This document shows, piece after piece, positions 10,203-20,504 of a DNA stretch of 64,000 nucleotides (position 1 is the first letter of the stretch; each line of letters opens with the position of its first letter). The translations under genes were made by a program, and so were the position numbers. A model generated the notes under the pieces. It saw only the letters and a list, made by a program, of their open reading frames with translations, did no database searches and was not told the DNA's origin. Location of the stretch: contig CAXTJM010000001.1 in the NCBI GenBank assembly GCA_964244585.1, positions 62,001-126,000 on the forward strand. Direction: 5' to 3'. The stretch is from LMUY01 sp964244585. GTDB lineage: Bacteria > Pseudomonadota > Alphaproteobacteria > Acetobacterales > Acetobacteraceae.

Positions 10203-10454
10203 ATGATGAAGTTCGCAGCAGTGATGATTTTTGCCGGGGCGCTCAGTCTCACCGGCTCGCATGAGGCCGGGGCAGTTGGCTGCCTCTCAGGTGCAGCGGT
10301 CGGCGGCGTTGCCGGGCATTACGCCGGCCACCACGCTATCCTGGGCGCCGCAGCCGGATGCGCCGTCGGCCACCATGCCCGCGTGATGCAGCGGCGCCGT
10401 GCTATCCAGGCGCAGGATGGTGGATACCAAGCCGCTCCTTACCAGCAGCAGTAG
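10203..10454 (+). CDS. Small secreted glycine-zipper protein, copy 2
   Basis: An 83-residue paralogue of the preceding protein with a weaker signal peptide (MMKFAAVMIFAGALSLTGSHEAGA). The mature part repeats the motif GC.SGAAVGGVAGH.AGHHA.LGAAAGCAVGHH almost exactly but has a different, Gln/Arg-rich tail. Two adjacent ATGs (10203, 10206) could start it. The gene lies 16 bases after copy 1 and ends just before a strong hairpin shared with the convergent acyl-CoA dehydrogenase. Function unknown. Confidence 0.8.
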   Translation: MMKFAAVMIFAGALSLTGSHEAGAVGCLSGAAVGGVAGHYAGHHAILGAAAGCAVGHHARVMQRRRAIQAQDGGYQAAPYQQQ

Positions 10455-10461
10455 CAGAAGA

Positions 10462-10487
10462 TTGGAGGCGGCTTAGGCCGCCTCCAA
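10462..10487. terminator. Hairpin between convergent genes
   Basis: A perfect 11-base-pair stem (TTGGAGGCGGC / GCCGCCTCCAA) with a TTAG loop. The right arm encodes the last residues of the convergent acyl-CoA dehydrogenase, and the loop holds its TAA stop (reverse strand). Probably a two-way terminator, although no T-tract follows on either side. Confidence 0.6.
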
Positions 10488-11615
10488 CACGCCGCCTGTC
10501 GCTGCCAATTCCGCCAGGTAGGTATCCGCGTTGCCGAACAAAGCCTCGATCATGGTCATCCGCTTGAAGTAGTGGCCCACCATGTATTCCATGGTCACGC
10601 CGATGCCGCCATGGAGCTGCACGGCTTCCTGCCCCAGCCTGCGACCCGACCGGCCGATTTGCACCTTCGCTGCAGCGGCCACCTTGTGGCGCTCGGCTGC
10701 ATCCTCGTCACCCGACATCATGGTCGCCAGTAGCGCCATCGACCGCGCCTGCTCCAGCAGGACGTACATGTCCACGGCCCGATGCTGCAGGGCCTGGAAC
10801 TCGCCAATGGCACGACCGAATTGCTTGCGCTGCTTCATGTAGTCGACGGTGGATGCGTGCATGGACGCCATGACACCGACCGCCTCCGCGGCCAAGTAGG
10901 CAAGCGCCTCGTCGACCACGCGTTCGACCGCCGGCAGGGCGCCCGTGGGATCGCCCAGTGCGACACCGAGGGCACCGGCCAATGAGATCTCGGCGGCGCG
11001 CAAGCCATCCTGCGTGGGATAGCCGCGGACGGACACGCCTTCGCCCGGCACGTCGACGAGGAACAACCCGATTCCATGGCGGTCGCGCGTGCCGCCCTTG
11101 GTGCGGGCGGTGACGAGCAGCTTGTCAGCGCTATCGCCATGCAGGACGACGCCCTTGTCCCCCTCCAGGCGCCAGCGCGTGCCGTCCGGACGAGCGATGG
11201 TGGCGACGTTGCTCAGCTCATAGCGTGACTGCCGCTCGACATGGCCGAAGGCCAGCAGCAGGTCGCCGGCAGCCACTCGGGGCAGCAACTCCGCCTGCAA
11301 TGCGGCATCCGCCGACCGGCGCAGCAACCCGGCGCCGAGCACCACCGTCGCCAGGTATGGCTCCACCACCAGGCCACGGCCAAACGCTTCCGCGACGATC
11401 ATCATCTCGACCGGTCCACCGCCGAAGCCGCCATGGTCCTCGCCGATCGGCAGGCCGAGCAGGCCGAGTTCGGCGAACTGCCTCCACATGGCGCGGCTCC
11501 AGCCCTCCGGCTCCGCCATGAAGCCACGTCGCTGCTCGAAACGGTATTTATCCGCGATCAGACGATCGACGCTGTCCTTCAGAAGGCGCTGATCGTCGCT
11601 CAGGTCAAAATCCAT
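10473..11615 (-). CDS. Acyl-CoA dehydrogenase (second subunit-like)
   Basis: A 380-residue flavoprotein of the acyl-CoA dehydrogenase fold. It starts MDFDLSDDQRLLKDSVDRLI and ends with the helical domain VQLHGGIGVTMEYMVGHYFKR. The usual YxGTNEIQR segment is replaced by ALFGNADTY, so the canonical C-terminal catalytic glutamate region is degenerate. It is the last gene of a beta-oxidation operon, 30 bases after another, more canonical dehydrogenase. Paired genes of this kind often encode heteromeric alpha2beta2 enzymes. ATG 11615 is chosen over an upstream start that would add seven residues. Confidence 0.9.
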   Translation of the reverse strand: MDFDLSDDQRLLKDSVDRLIADKYRFEQRRGFMAEPEGWSRAMWRQFAELGLLGLPIGEDHGGFGGGPVEMMIVAEAFGRGLVVEPYLATVVLGAGLLRRSADAALQAELLPRVAAGDLLLAFGHVERQSRYELSNVATIARPDGTRWRLEGDKGVVLHGDSADKLLVTARTKGGTRDRHGIGLFLVDVPGEGVSVRGYPTQDGLRAAEISLAGALGVALGDPTGALPAVERVVDEALAYLAAEAVGVMASMHASTVDYMKQRKQFGRAIGEFQALQHRAVDMYVLLEQARSMALLATMMSGDEDAAERHKVAAAAKVQIGRSGRRLGQEAVQLHGGIGVTMEYMVGHYFKRMTMIEALFGNADTYLAELAATGGVLEAA

Positions 11616-11645
11616 GTTACTTTCCGAAAAGAGCAAGGCACCAGG

Positions 11646-12854
11646 TCAGAAGCCCAGGATTGCCTTCGCCACGATGTTGCGCTGGATCTCGTTCGAGCCG
11701 CCGTAGATCGACACCTTGCGCCAATTGAAATAGGTCGGCGCCGCCTCCGCCGCATAGTCCGGCCCGATCGAGGCCGGATCGTTGTCACCCTCCGGTTCCA
11801 CGTCGGCGCGATATGGCATGGCGTATGGTCCCACCAACTCCATCAGCAACTCCGTGGTCGCCTGCTGAATTTCGGAGCCCTTGATCTTGAGGATCGAACT
11901 CATCGGGTTCGGTTTGCCCTTGGGCCGGTCACGCTCCCCCGCCACGATGCGGAGCTGGGTCATTTCCAATGCCCGCAACTCGATTTCGACCGCGGTCAGC
12001 TTCTCGCGGAAATGCCGGTCCTCGATCATCGGCGTGTCGCCGATGCGCTCCAGCTTGGCCAGTTCGCGCAGCCGCAGCAGCCGTGCCTTGGACACGCCGA
12101 CACGGGCGATGCCGGTCCGTTCGTTGCCGAGCAGGAACTTGGCATAGTCCCAGCCCTTGTTCTCCTGTCCGACCAGATTGTCATACGGCACCCGCACCTC
12201 ATCGAACCACACCTCGTTCACCTCGTGGCCGCCGTCCAGCGTCTGGATCGGCCGCACCGTGATGCCCGCCGTCGTCATGTCGATCAGGATGAAGGAAATG
12301 CCCTCCTGCTTCTTCGCCGCGTTCGGGTCGGTGCGGCAGAGGCAGAAAATCCAGTCGGCGTGCTGCGCCAGCGTGGTCCAGGTCTTCTGCCCATTGACCA
12401 CCCACTCGCCGCCATCCCGCCGCGCCGTCGTGCGCAGGCCCGCCAGGTCGGACCCGGCGCCGGGTTCGGAGAACCCCTGGCACCACCAGATGTCCAGGTT
12501 GGCGGTCGCTGGCAGGAATCGCCGCTTCTGCACCTCGCTGCCAAATTGCGCGATGACCGGCCCGACCATGGAGGTGTTGAAGGCGAGCGGTGCGGGCACG
12601 GAGTTGGTCTGCATCTCGTCGAGCCAGATGTAGGACTGCACCGGCGTCCAGTCCTTGCCGCCCCACGCCACCGGCCAGTGCGGCACGGCGAGCCCCGCCT
12701 GGTTCATGGTGCGCTGCGTCGTCATCAAGTCCGCCTTGGAGACATGCTCCCCCTTGCCGGCCTTCGCACGGATCTCCGCGGGAATTTCGCTGCGGAAGAA
12801 CCGGCGCATCTCGTCGCGGAACGCGCGCTCATCGGGGGTGAAGCTCAAATCCAT
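11646..12854 (-). CDS. Acyl-CoA dehydrogenase (canonical subunit)
   Basis: A 402-residue FAD-dependent acyl-CoA dehydrogenase. It begins MDLSFTPDERAFRDEMRRFF, has the FAD/substrate segment WWCQGFSEPGAGSDLAGLRT, the helix LLGNERTGIARVG with a candidate catalytic glutamate, and the C-terminal IYGGSNEIQRNIVAKAILGF that binds FAD across the dimer. It catalyses the first oxidation of an acyl-CoA. It sits between the thiolase (60 bases upstream) and the second dehydrogenase (30 bases downstream) in one operon. Substrate cannot be read; steroid-side-chain, branched or long-chain acyl-CoA are possibilities. Confidence 0.92.
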   Translation of the reverse strand: MDLSFTPDERAFRDEMRRFFRSEIPAEIRAKAGKGEHVSKADLMTTQRTMNQAGLAVPHWPVAWGGKDWTPVQSYIWLDEMQTNSVPAPLAFNTSMVGPVIAQFGSEVQKRRFLPATANLDIWWCQGFSEPGAGSDLAGLRTTARRDGGEWVVNGQKTWTTLAQHADWIFCLCRTDPNAAKKQEGISFILIDMTTAGITVRPIQTLDGGHEVNEVWFDEVRVPYDNLVGQENKGWDYAKFLLGNERTGIARVGVSKARLLRLRELAKLERIGDTPMIEDRHFREKLTAVEIELRALEMTQLRIVAGERDRPKGKPNPMSSILKIKGSEIQQATTELLMELVGPYAMPYRADVEPEGDNDPASIGPDYAAEAAPTYFNWRKVSIYGGSNEIQRNIVAKAILGF

Positions 12855-12914
12855 GGCCGGCTCCTTGCTGCGCACGTCCCGTGCCGCTGGGAAGGCGGCG
12901 GGTGGGGGTGCGCG

Positions 12915-14099
12915 CTAATGAACAATCTCGAACAATCCGGCGGCGCCCTGGCCACCACCGATGCACATGGTGACGACGGCGTGCCTGGCGCCCCGGCGCC
13001 GCCCCTCGATCAAGGCGTGGCCGGCCATGCGGGAGCCGCTCATGCCATAGGGATGTCCGATCGCGATCGATCCACCATCGACGTTCAGCCGGTCGTTCGG
13101 GATGCCGAGCGTGTCGCGGCAGTACAGCACCTGGCTGGCAAACGCCTCGTTCAGCTCCCACAGATCGATGTCCTCGATCCGCAGGCCCTTGCGCTCCAGC
13201 AGCCGCGGAATGGCGTAGACCGGCCCGATCCCCATCTCGTCCGGCGCGCATCCGGCGGTGGCGTAGCCGCGGAAGATGCCAAGCGGGGTGAGGCCCAGCC
13301 GCGCCGCTTCCTCGCCGGACATCATGACGCAGGCCGATGCGCCATCGCTGAGCTGGCTGGCATTCCCGGCGGTGATGAACTGGTCCTCGCCGCGCACCGG
13401 CTTCAGCTTCGTCAACCCCTCCAACGTCGTGTCCGGCCGGTTGCACTCGTCGGAGGTGAGCGTCACCTGCTCCTGGCTCACCGCCTTGGTGGCCTTGTCC
13501 ACCACCTCCTTGGTGACCGTCATCGGCACGATCTCCTCGGCCAGGCGGCCGGCCTGCTGGGCGGCGGCGGTGCGGCGTTGGCTCTCCAGCGCGTATTCGT
13601 CCTGCGCCTCGCGGCTGATGCCGTATCGCCGCGCCACCACGTCGGCGGTCTCGATCATCGGCATGTAGACGTCCGGCGCGTGCTCGGCCAGCCACTGGTC
13701 GCGGTAGTGGAACGTGTTCATGTGGAACTGGACCAGGCTGATCGATTCCAGCCCCCCGGCGACGGCGACCGGCGCACCGTCGTTGACGATGCGGCCGGCC
13801 GCCATGGCCATGGCCTGCAAGCCGGAGGAGCAGAAGCGGTTCACCGTCATGGCCGAGGCGGTCGGCGGAATGCCTGCCCGCAGCGCCGCCTGCCGGGCGA
13901 TGTTGCCGCCAGTGGCGCCCTCCGGGTTGGCGCAGCCCATCACCACATCCTCCACGCTGGCCGGGTCGATGCCGGCCCGCTCGATCGCCGCGCGGATGGC
14001 GTGGCCACCCAACTCGGCGCCATGGGTGATGTTGAACGCGCCGCGTTGCGCCTTGCCGATCGGCGTGCGGGCGGTGGAGACGATGACGGCGTCAGTCAT
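12915..14099 (-). CDS. Acetyl-CoA acyltransferase (thiolase)
   Basis: A 394-residue thiolase, probably the degradative 3-ketoacyl-CoA thiolase of the operon. Cys90 in NRFCSSGLQ is the acylated nucleophile; GHPYGMSGSRMAGH gives the catalytic histidine, and CIGGGQGAAGLFE near the C-terminus the second cysteine. It lies 37 bases after the fadJ-type gene, matching the FadBA order of beta-oxidation. A biosynthetic PhaA role for PHB is less likely because of this context but cannot be excluded. Confidence 0.93.
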   Translation of the reverse strand: MTDAVIVSTARTPIGKAQRGAFNITHGAELGGHAIRAAIERAGIDPASVEDVVMGCANPEGATGGNIARQAALRAGIPPTASAMTVNRFCSSGLQAMAMAAGRIVNDGAPVAVAGGLESISLVQFHMNTFHYRDQWLAEHAPDVYMPMIETADVVARRYGISREAQDEYALESQRRTAAAQQAGRLAEEIVPMTVTKEVVDKATKAVSQEQVTLTSDECNRPDTTLEGLTKLKPVRGEDQFITAGNASQLSDGASACVMMSGEEAARLGLTPLGIFRGYATAGCAPDEMGIGPVYAIPRLLERKGLRIEDIDLWELNEAFASQVLYCRDTLGIPNDRLNVDGGSIAIGHPYGMSGSRMAGHALIEGRRRGARHAVVTMCIGGGQGAAGLFEIVH

Positions 14100-14136
14100 G
14101 GATACAGACCTTCACGGCTTCGCGGTACGGATGATT

Positions 14137-16215
<2,079 letters not shown>

Positions 16216-16506
16216 ACCCGTCCAACCTCCACCATTCACGTCACGTCGCGGCCGCCGCGGCGCGTACCTGCGACTATTACATACAGCCGGCTGTCGAGGG
16301 CGCGTGCCACGCCTGCTGCCCAGCCGGCGGGACCGTGGTCATGTCGCGGCCGGGCAGGACGTTCGGCAGCGCCGACGGCAAGAGCCAATTGCGATTCCCC
16401 TGGATCGCGGGTCCTTGACCGGACCTGTCGTCTTCCTGTTTCGTGATCCTGAGGCCTGGCGCGCGTCTGCGTCAATGCCGTACTCAATACCCGATCGGAC
16501 GCCGCC

Positions 16507-17451
16507 ATGCCGCTGCCGCCGTTGTTCGACCGCCTGCGCCTGCCGGTGATCGGCTCGCCGCTCTTCATCATCTCGAACCCCGACCTGGTGATCGCGCAAT
16601 GCCGTACGGGGATCGTCGGATCGTTCCCGGCGCTGAACGCCCGGCCCGGCCCGGTATTGGAGGAATGGCTGAAACGACTCACCGGCGAGCTGGACGGGGC
16701 GGATGCGCCGTTCGCCGTCAACCAGATCGTCCACCGATCCAACGACCGGCTGATGCACGATGTCGAGCTATGCGTGAAATACCGCGCGCCAATCGTCATC
16801 ACCTCGTTGGGCGCGCGGGAGGACGTGAACGAGGCCGTGCATTCCTATGGCGGCATCGTCCTGCACGACGTGATCAACGACCGGTTCGCCCGCAAGGCGA
16901 TCGCCAAGGGAGCGGACGGGCTGATCGCAGTGGCGGCCGGCGCAGGCGGCCATGCCGGAACGACCTCCCCATTCGCCCTGGTGGGCGAGATCCGCAGCTG
17001 GTTCGATGGCCCGCTGGCGCTGTCGGGCGCCATCGCCACTGGCCAGGCCGTGCTGGCGGCGCAGGTGATGGGGGCGGATTTCGCCTATATCGGATCGGCC
17101 TTCATCGCGACGGAAGAGGCCAATGCGGCACCCGGCTACAAGCAGATGCTGGTCAACAGCGCCGCCGCCGACATCGTCTACACGGACCTCATCACCGGCG
17201 TGCATGGCAACTACCTGCGGGGCAGCCTGGTGAACGCCGGGCTGGATCCGGCCAATCTGCCCGGTAGCGACCCGACCACGATGAATTTCGGCAGCGGCCG
17301 CACAAAGGCGTGGAAGGATATCTGGGGCGCGGGCCAGGGCATCGGCGCGGTCACCGCCGTCACGCCGGTCGCCCAGCTGGTGGCACGGCTGTCCCGCGAG
17401 TACGACGCTGCCCGGGCACGGCTTCGACCAGCGGCGCAGGTGGCGGCGTGA
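16507..17451 (+). CDS. Nitronate monooxygenase (2-nitropropane dioxygenase family)
   Basis: A 314-residue FMN-dependent TIM-barrel enzyme. AAGAGGHAGTTSPFALV carries the candidate catalytic His149; ALSGAIATGQAVLAAQVMGADFAYIGSAF is the phosphate-binding/FMN region. The family oxidises alkyl nitronates such as the toxin propionate-3-nitronate; some members instead act as enoyl reductases, so substrate is open. Its stop overlaps the next start (GTGA), coupling it to the ChaC-like gene. Confidence 0.88.
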   Translation: MPLPPLFDRLRLPVIGSPLFIISNPDLVIAQCRTGIVGSFPALNARPGPVLEEWLKRLTGELDGADAPFAVNQIVHRSNDRLMHDVELCVKYRAPIVITSLGAREDVNEAVHSYGGIVLHDVINDRFARKAIAKGADGLIAVAAGAGGHAGTTSPFALVGEIRSWFDGPLALSGAIATGQAVLAAQVMGADFAYIGSAFIATEEANAAPGYKQMLVNSAAADIVYTDLITGVHGNYLRGSLVNAGLDPANLPGSDPTTMNFGSGRTKAWKDIWGAGQGIGAVTAVTPVAQLVARLSREYDAARARLRPAAQVAA

Positions 17452-18152
17452 CCGATTTCGTCCTGACCCGCGCCCTGCTGGAGGCGGGCGGGATCGATGC
17501 CATGGTGGCGCGTTCGGCACCCGACCTTCGGCTGCTGACCGAGGCGGAACGGGCTGAATCGCTACGGCAGACCTTGGCAGGCCGCCCGAGCGGCGAGGCC
17601 GTCTGGTTGTTCGGCTACGGGTCGTTGATCTGGAACCCGCAGATCCACGCGGTGGAGCGTCGCACGGCCACTGTGCAGGGCTGGCACCGCGCGTTCTGCC
17701 TCTCGACCCGGGCGGGCCGCGGCACGCCGGACAACCCGGGCCTGGTGTTGGGTCTCGATGCCGGCGGGAGCTGCCAGGGCGTCGCATTCCGCATTGCCGA
17801 AGAGATCGTCGAGGCGGAGTTACGGTTGCTGTGGCGCCGAGAGATGCTGGCCGGCAGCTACGTGCCGCGCTGGCTGGACCTGGAGGACGCATGCGGATGC
17901 CGCTTCGGCGTCGCAATCGCCTTCACCGTGGATCCGCTATGCGAGCAATATGCCGGCGACCTGGCGGAAGCGGCGGTGATCCAGCGGCTGGCCTCCGCCG
18001 GGGGTGAACTGGGCAGCTCGGCCGACTATCTGTTCCGGACCTGCGTCGGGCTCCGAGCCGCGGGCATCCCGGACCCGGACTTGGAGAGTCTCGCCATGAC
18101 TGTTGCAAATATGCAACAGACACGAACTCCTGAACAAACCCGATCGGATTGA
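17448..18152 (+). CDS. chaC: ChaC-like glutathione-specific gamma-glutamylcyclotransferase
   Basis: A 234-residue cytosolic enzyme expected to split glutathione into 5-oxoproline and Cys-Gly. The N-terminal FGYGSLIWNP is the family signature, RAGRGTPDNPGLVLGLD follows, and Glu132 in LLWRREMLAGSYVPRW is in the position of the catalytic glutamate. It starts with GTG 17448 inside the stop of the nitronate monooxygenase. The pairing suggests a redox or nitro-stress function, which is inference. Confidence 0.88.
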   Translation: MTDFVLTRALLEAGGIDAMVARSAPDLRLLTEAERAESLRQTLAGRPSGEAVWLFGYGSLIWNPQIHAVERRTATVQGWHRAFCLSTRAGRGTPDNPGLVLGLDAGGSCQGVAFRIAEEIVEAELRLLWRREMLAGSYVPRWLDLEDACGCRFGVAIAFTVDPLCEQYAGDLAEAAVIQRLASAGGELGSSADYLFRTCVGLRAAGIPDPDLESLAMTVANMQQTRTPEQTRSD

Positions 18153-18192
18153 CATGCTTTGAGAAGCACGAGGTCGGGGCGGGATGCCTAAC

Positions 18193-18222
18193 TTGGAGCA
18201 AGCCGGCACAGTGGTCTATAAT
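18193..18222 (+). promoter_or_regulatory. Putative sigma-70 promoter for the XRE gene
   Basis: TTGGAG (18193-18198), an 18-base spacer and a perfect TATAAT (18217-18222), about 70 bases upstream of the XRE start. It lies in a locally A+T-rich stretch. Seen by eye. Confidence 0.55.
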
Positions 18223-18290
18223 TCGAGAAAAACGTTACAATCGGACAGATATTAGAGTACGGACGCTTATTGAAGCTGTTTGGAGCTTGG

Positions 18291-18629
18291 ATGACAGATA
18301 AACCTGATGGCAACGCCGCCAGCTCGCCGCCCACGACGATCGATCAGCACGTCGGGCACCGGATACGTCTCGGTCGGCTGGAGCACAAGCTGAGCCCGAC
18401 CACGGTTGCACGCGCCCTGGATGTCCCCACCAGCAGCCTGATTGATTGGGAGGAAGGTCGCTCGCGTATCCCGGCCCAGCATCTCCTGGCCCTCAGTTCG
18501 CTGCTGTCACGGCCGTTGGCCAGCTTCTTCGAAAAGCTCCCCGCGACACTGTCGCTTGCTGAGGGCCTTGAGCGCCCGGAAAGTGACGCCAGCCTGCTGC
18601 GCAAGCGGACGCCCGTCGCGAAGCACTAG
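18291..18629 (+). CDS. XRE-family HTH regulator, locus 1
   Basis: A 112-residue protein with a Cro/C1-type HTH (about 13-70): IDQHVGHRIRLGRLEHKLSP, ARALDVPTSSLIDWEEGRSR, then LLALSSLLSRPLASFFEKLP. The ending FFxxLP is typical of a large alphaproteobacterial XRE group. It has no dimerisation or sensor domain beyond a short charged tail. It resembles the regulator at 32.1-32.6 kb. An in-frame TTG at 18270 would add seven residues. Targets unknown; a small helical protein gene lies 1.4 kb downstream on the other strand. Confidence 0.8.
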   Translation: MTDKPDGNAASSPPTTIDQHVGHRIRLGRLEHKLSPTTVARALDVPTSSLIDWEEGRSRIPAQHLLALSSLLSRPLASFFEKLPATLSLAEGLERPESDASLLRKRTPVAKH

Positions 18630-18946
18630 GCCGCTGCCGCATCGAATATCGAACCGGCGGCATGCTCGATCGCGGAACATGCCGCTTGGCTTCAGCCATG
18701 GGAGACCGCCTGCGACGCCATCAAGCGCCAACCCCTCTCGTTGATGTGGCAACGGGCCTATGCCCGACATGACAACGTATCTGCTACTTAGCCAGGTGCC
18801 GTCTGGATGCAGACTTGCAAAAAATCATTTGGCGGCCTTAGCGGTTCTTGACCTGGCTGGTCTCACCTCCGGCACCGGATGAAGCGCCATGAATGGCATT
18901 GCCGCATGCCAGGCGGCTTTGCGATGGTCGCCCGGCGCCAGTGACG
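18630..18946. other. Intergenic region without a recognised gene
   Basis: After the XRE TAG stop the same frame stays open for another 53 codons up to a TAG at 18789-18791, with protein-like composition (includes AEHAAWLQPWETACDAIKRQ) but no convincing start or match. It could be a remnant of a longer C-terminus lost by a nonsense change, or chance. Nothing else is seen. Confidence 0.35.
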
Positions 18947-19795
18947 CTACGGCCGGGAAGGCTGTAGCCCGGCCGTGCCCAAGGCGCGGTCGCCCGACGC
19001 TGACATCCCGAATCGGCCAAGACCGGGCAATTTGATCGCCGGGCGGCGCAGGTCCAGTCCGAACACGCCGCCGAGGATGTTCACTTCCAGCCCCTCTACC
19101 CAGCCGACCGTCACCCCGGCATAGCCGCCCAGGGTCAGGGTCAAGCCCGTGCCCGAGGCGGTGCGGCGCAGCCAGTGACCGTCATACGGGTAGTCCTTGC
19201 CGATGGCGGTAGATGGCAGGATCTCGCCAGTCTCCGGCACGGCGGCCATGACAGCGGCCACGAAGGTGTTGGAGTTGGGGCCCGGCCAGGCGCGGTAATC
19301 CCCTTCGTTGTGCCAGGCATATTCCTGGATCGCGGCCTGCATGCGAGGGATCAGTGCCGTGGCAGCGTCGCCATCCGCCGCGAACACCACGGCCGGCACA
19401 TGGCCAAACCAGCGGCCATCCGGCTCGAACCCGTTCATGCGGATCGGCTTGCCCCAGGCGGTATAGTCGTAGCGGGTATACCCGCCGGCGCCGGCGGGCT
19501 TGAACACGATCCAGCTGTGAGTTGCGAAGATACCCCGCCAGCGGACCGTCTGGGCCGAAAACACCCGCACCACCGCTGGCGTCGACGCCGCCGCGAGTGG
19601 CAGCAGCCCGGTGCTGGAGCGGTCGGCGGTTCGCCACCCGACGCCGCTGCCCTCCAAGCGATAGATCACGGCCGAAACGCCCAGCGGCAGCATGTAACAG
19701 ACGGCAAACAGCACCAAGCCGGTTTTCAGCATCAGCATGCCCGTGACATTTGCTGCAGGACGGCGGAAGACAAGCCCACCGACCTGCCTCGTCAC
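18947..19795 (-). CDS. DUF3750 family protein
   Basis: A 282-residue protein matching the DUF3750 family, which has no known function. It has a hydrophobic N-terminal helix (LKTGLVLFAVCYMLPLGVSAVIY) that is a signal anchor. The conserved core includes WRGIFATHSWIVFKPAG, YTRYDYTAWG and YRAWPGPNSNTFVAAV; the latter resembles cysteine-less papain-like or LRAT-like folds only loosely. The start is uncertain: GTG 19795 gives 282 aa, ATG 19738 (MLMLKTG) gives 263 aa and places the hydrophobic helix at the N-terminus. Confidence 0.75.
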   Translation of the reverse strand: MTRQVGGLVFRRPAANVTGMLMLKTGLVLFAVCYMLPLGVSAVIYRLEGSGVGWRTADRSSTGLLPLAAASTPAVVRVFSAQTVRWRGIFATHSWIVFKPAGAGGYTRYDYTAWGKPIRMNGFEPDGRWFGHVPAVVFAADGDAATALIPRMQAAIQEYAWHNEGDYRAWPGPNSNTFVAAVMAAVPETGEILPSTAIGKDYPYDGHWLRRTASGTGLTLTLGGYAGVTVGWVEGLEVNILGGVFGLDLRRPAIKLPGLGRFGMSASGDRALGTAGLQPSRP

Positions 19796-20059
19796 TCACC
19801 GCCAGGGTCGATGATTGGCCGAAGATCAGGCGCATCGGTCGCCGGCGGGCGCGGATATCGTTCCACGTCACCGGGTAACCGGCAGCCGAGATAACGGTCC
19901 GGCCTGTCGAGCGCCGGGCTGCCGGTATCGGTCCAGTTCGTGGAGCCTTCGCCAATGCTCGCGTCCCCCGCCCCTCCGCTTGTATGAGCGGAATGCCGGT
20001 TTGCGAGGCAAGCGGCCGCCATCGCGGCATGAAAGTCCGTCGACCTGAGGCAGTGGCGC

Positions 20060-20338
20060 CTAGTGGGCCACCCTGCCAGCAAAGCCCAACGACTCGAGCG
20101 CCGCGCCGAACAGCCGATGGGCTACATCGACCAAGTGGGCCGCGTCTTCCGGGTTGCCGTCGGCGTAGGCTTGCTCCGCCAGCACGAGGGCAGCTTGCGC
20201 GACGAGGTGCGCCTCATGGGATGTTCGGAAACGTGACGAATCGACCAACACTATAGCTGCCTCCAACGCCCGGCTACGCCAATGCGCCGCCGATAGGGTT
20301 TCAAAGCGGCGAAGCGGCCATGAAGATAATGCTTTCAT
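20060..20338 (-). CDS. Small helical protein of unknown function, locus 1
   Basis: A 92-residue predicted all-helical protein without a signal peptide. Its second half (AALVLAEQAYADGNPEDAAHLVDVAHRLFGAALE, given here only to show the pattern LAExAxxxGxxxxAxxLVxxAxRLF) aligns without gaps to the small protein at 33.05-33.27 kb. That match is the main evidence that it is a real gene. The ATG at 20338 is preceded by AAGGA at a very short distance, so the start is unsure. Both copies lie near an XRE regulator. Confidence 0.6.
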   Translation of the reverse strand: MKALSSWPLRRFETLSAAHWRSRALEAAIVLVDSSRFRTSHEAHLVAQAALVLAEQAYADGNPEDAAHLVDVAHRLFGAALESLGFAGRVAH

Positions 20339-20504
20339 ATCCTTAACAAGGCATTACTGCGGCAACCACATGGCCGAAATACAATCGTCGCCCAGTCGGT
20401 CCTAACTCCTGCTTGACCGACAGGCTGGCCAGGCGGGCCCGCCATGCCCTGTCGGTCCCATTCGGGAGGCTTGCCCTAGCCGCAGGGCTGTGCTGGAAGG
20501 CCCC

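Noticed and set aside
19792..20082. Possible 96-residue protein between DUF3750 and the small helical gene
   Set aside because: Overlaps both neighbours, low-complexity Pro/Asp/Gly composition, no homology pattern or ribosome site.
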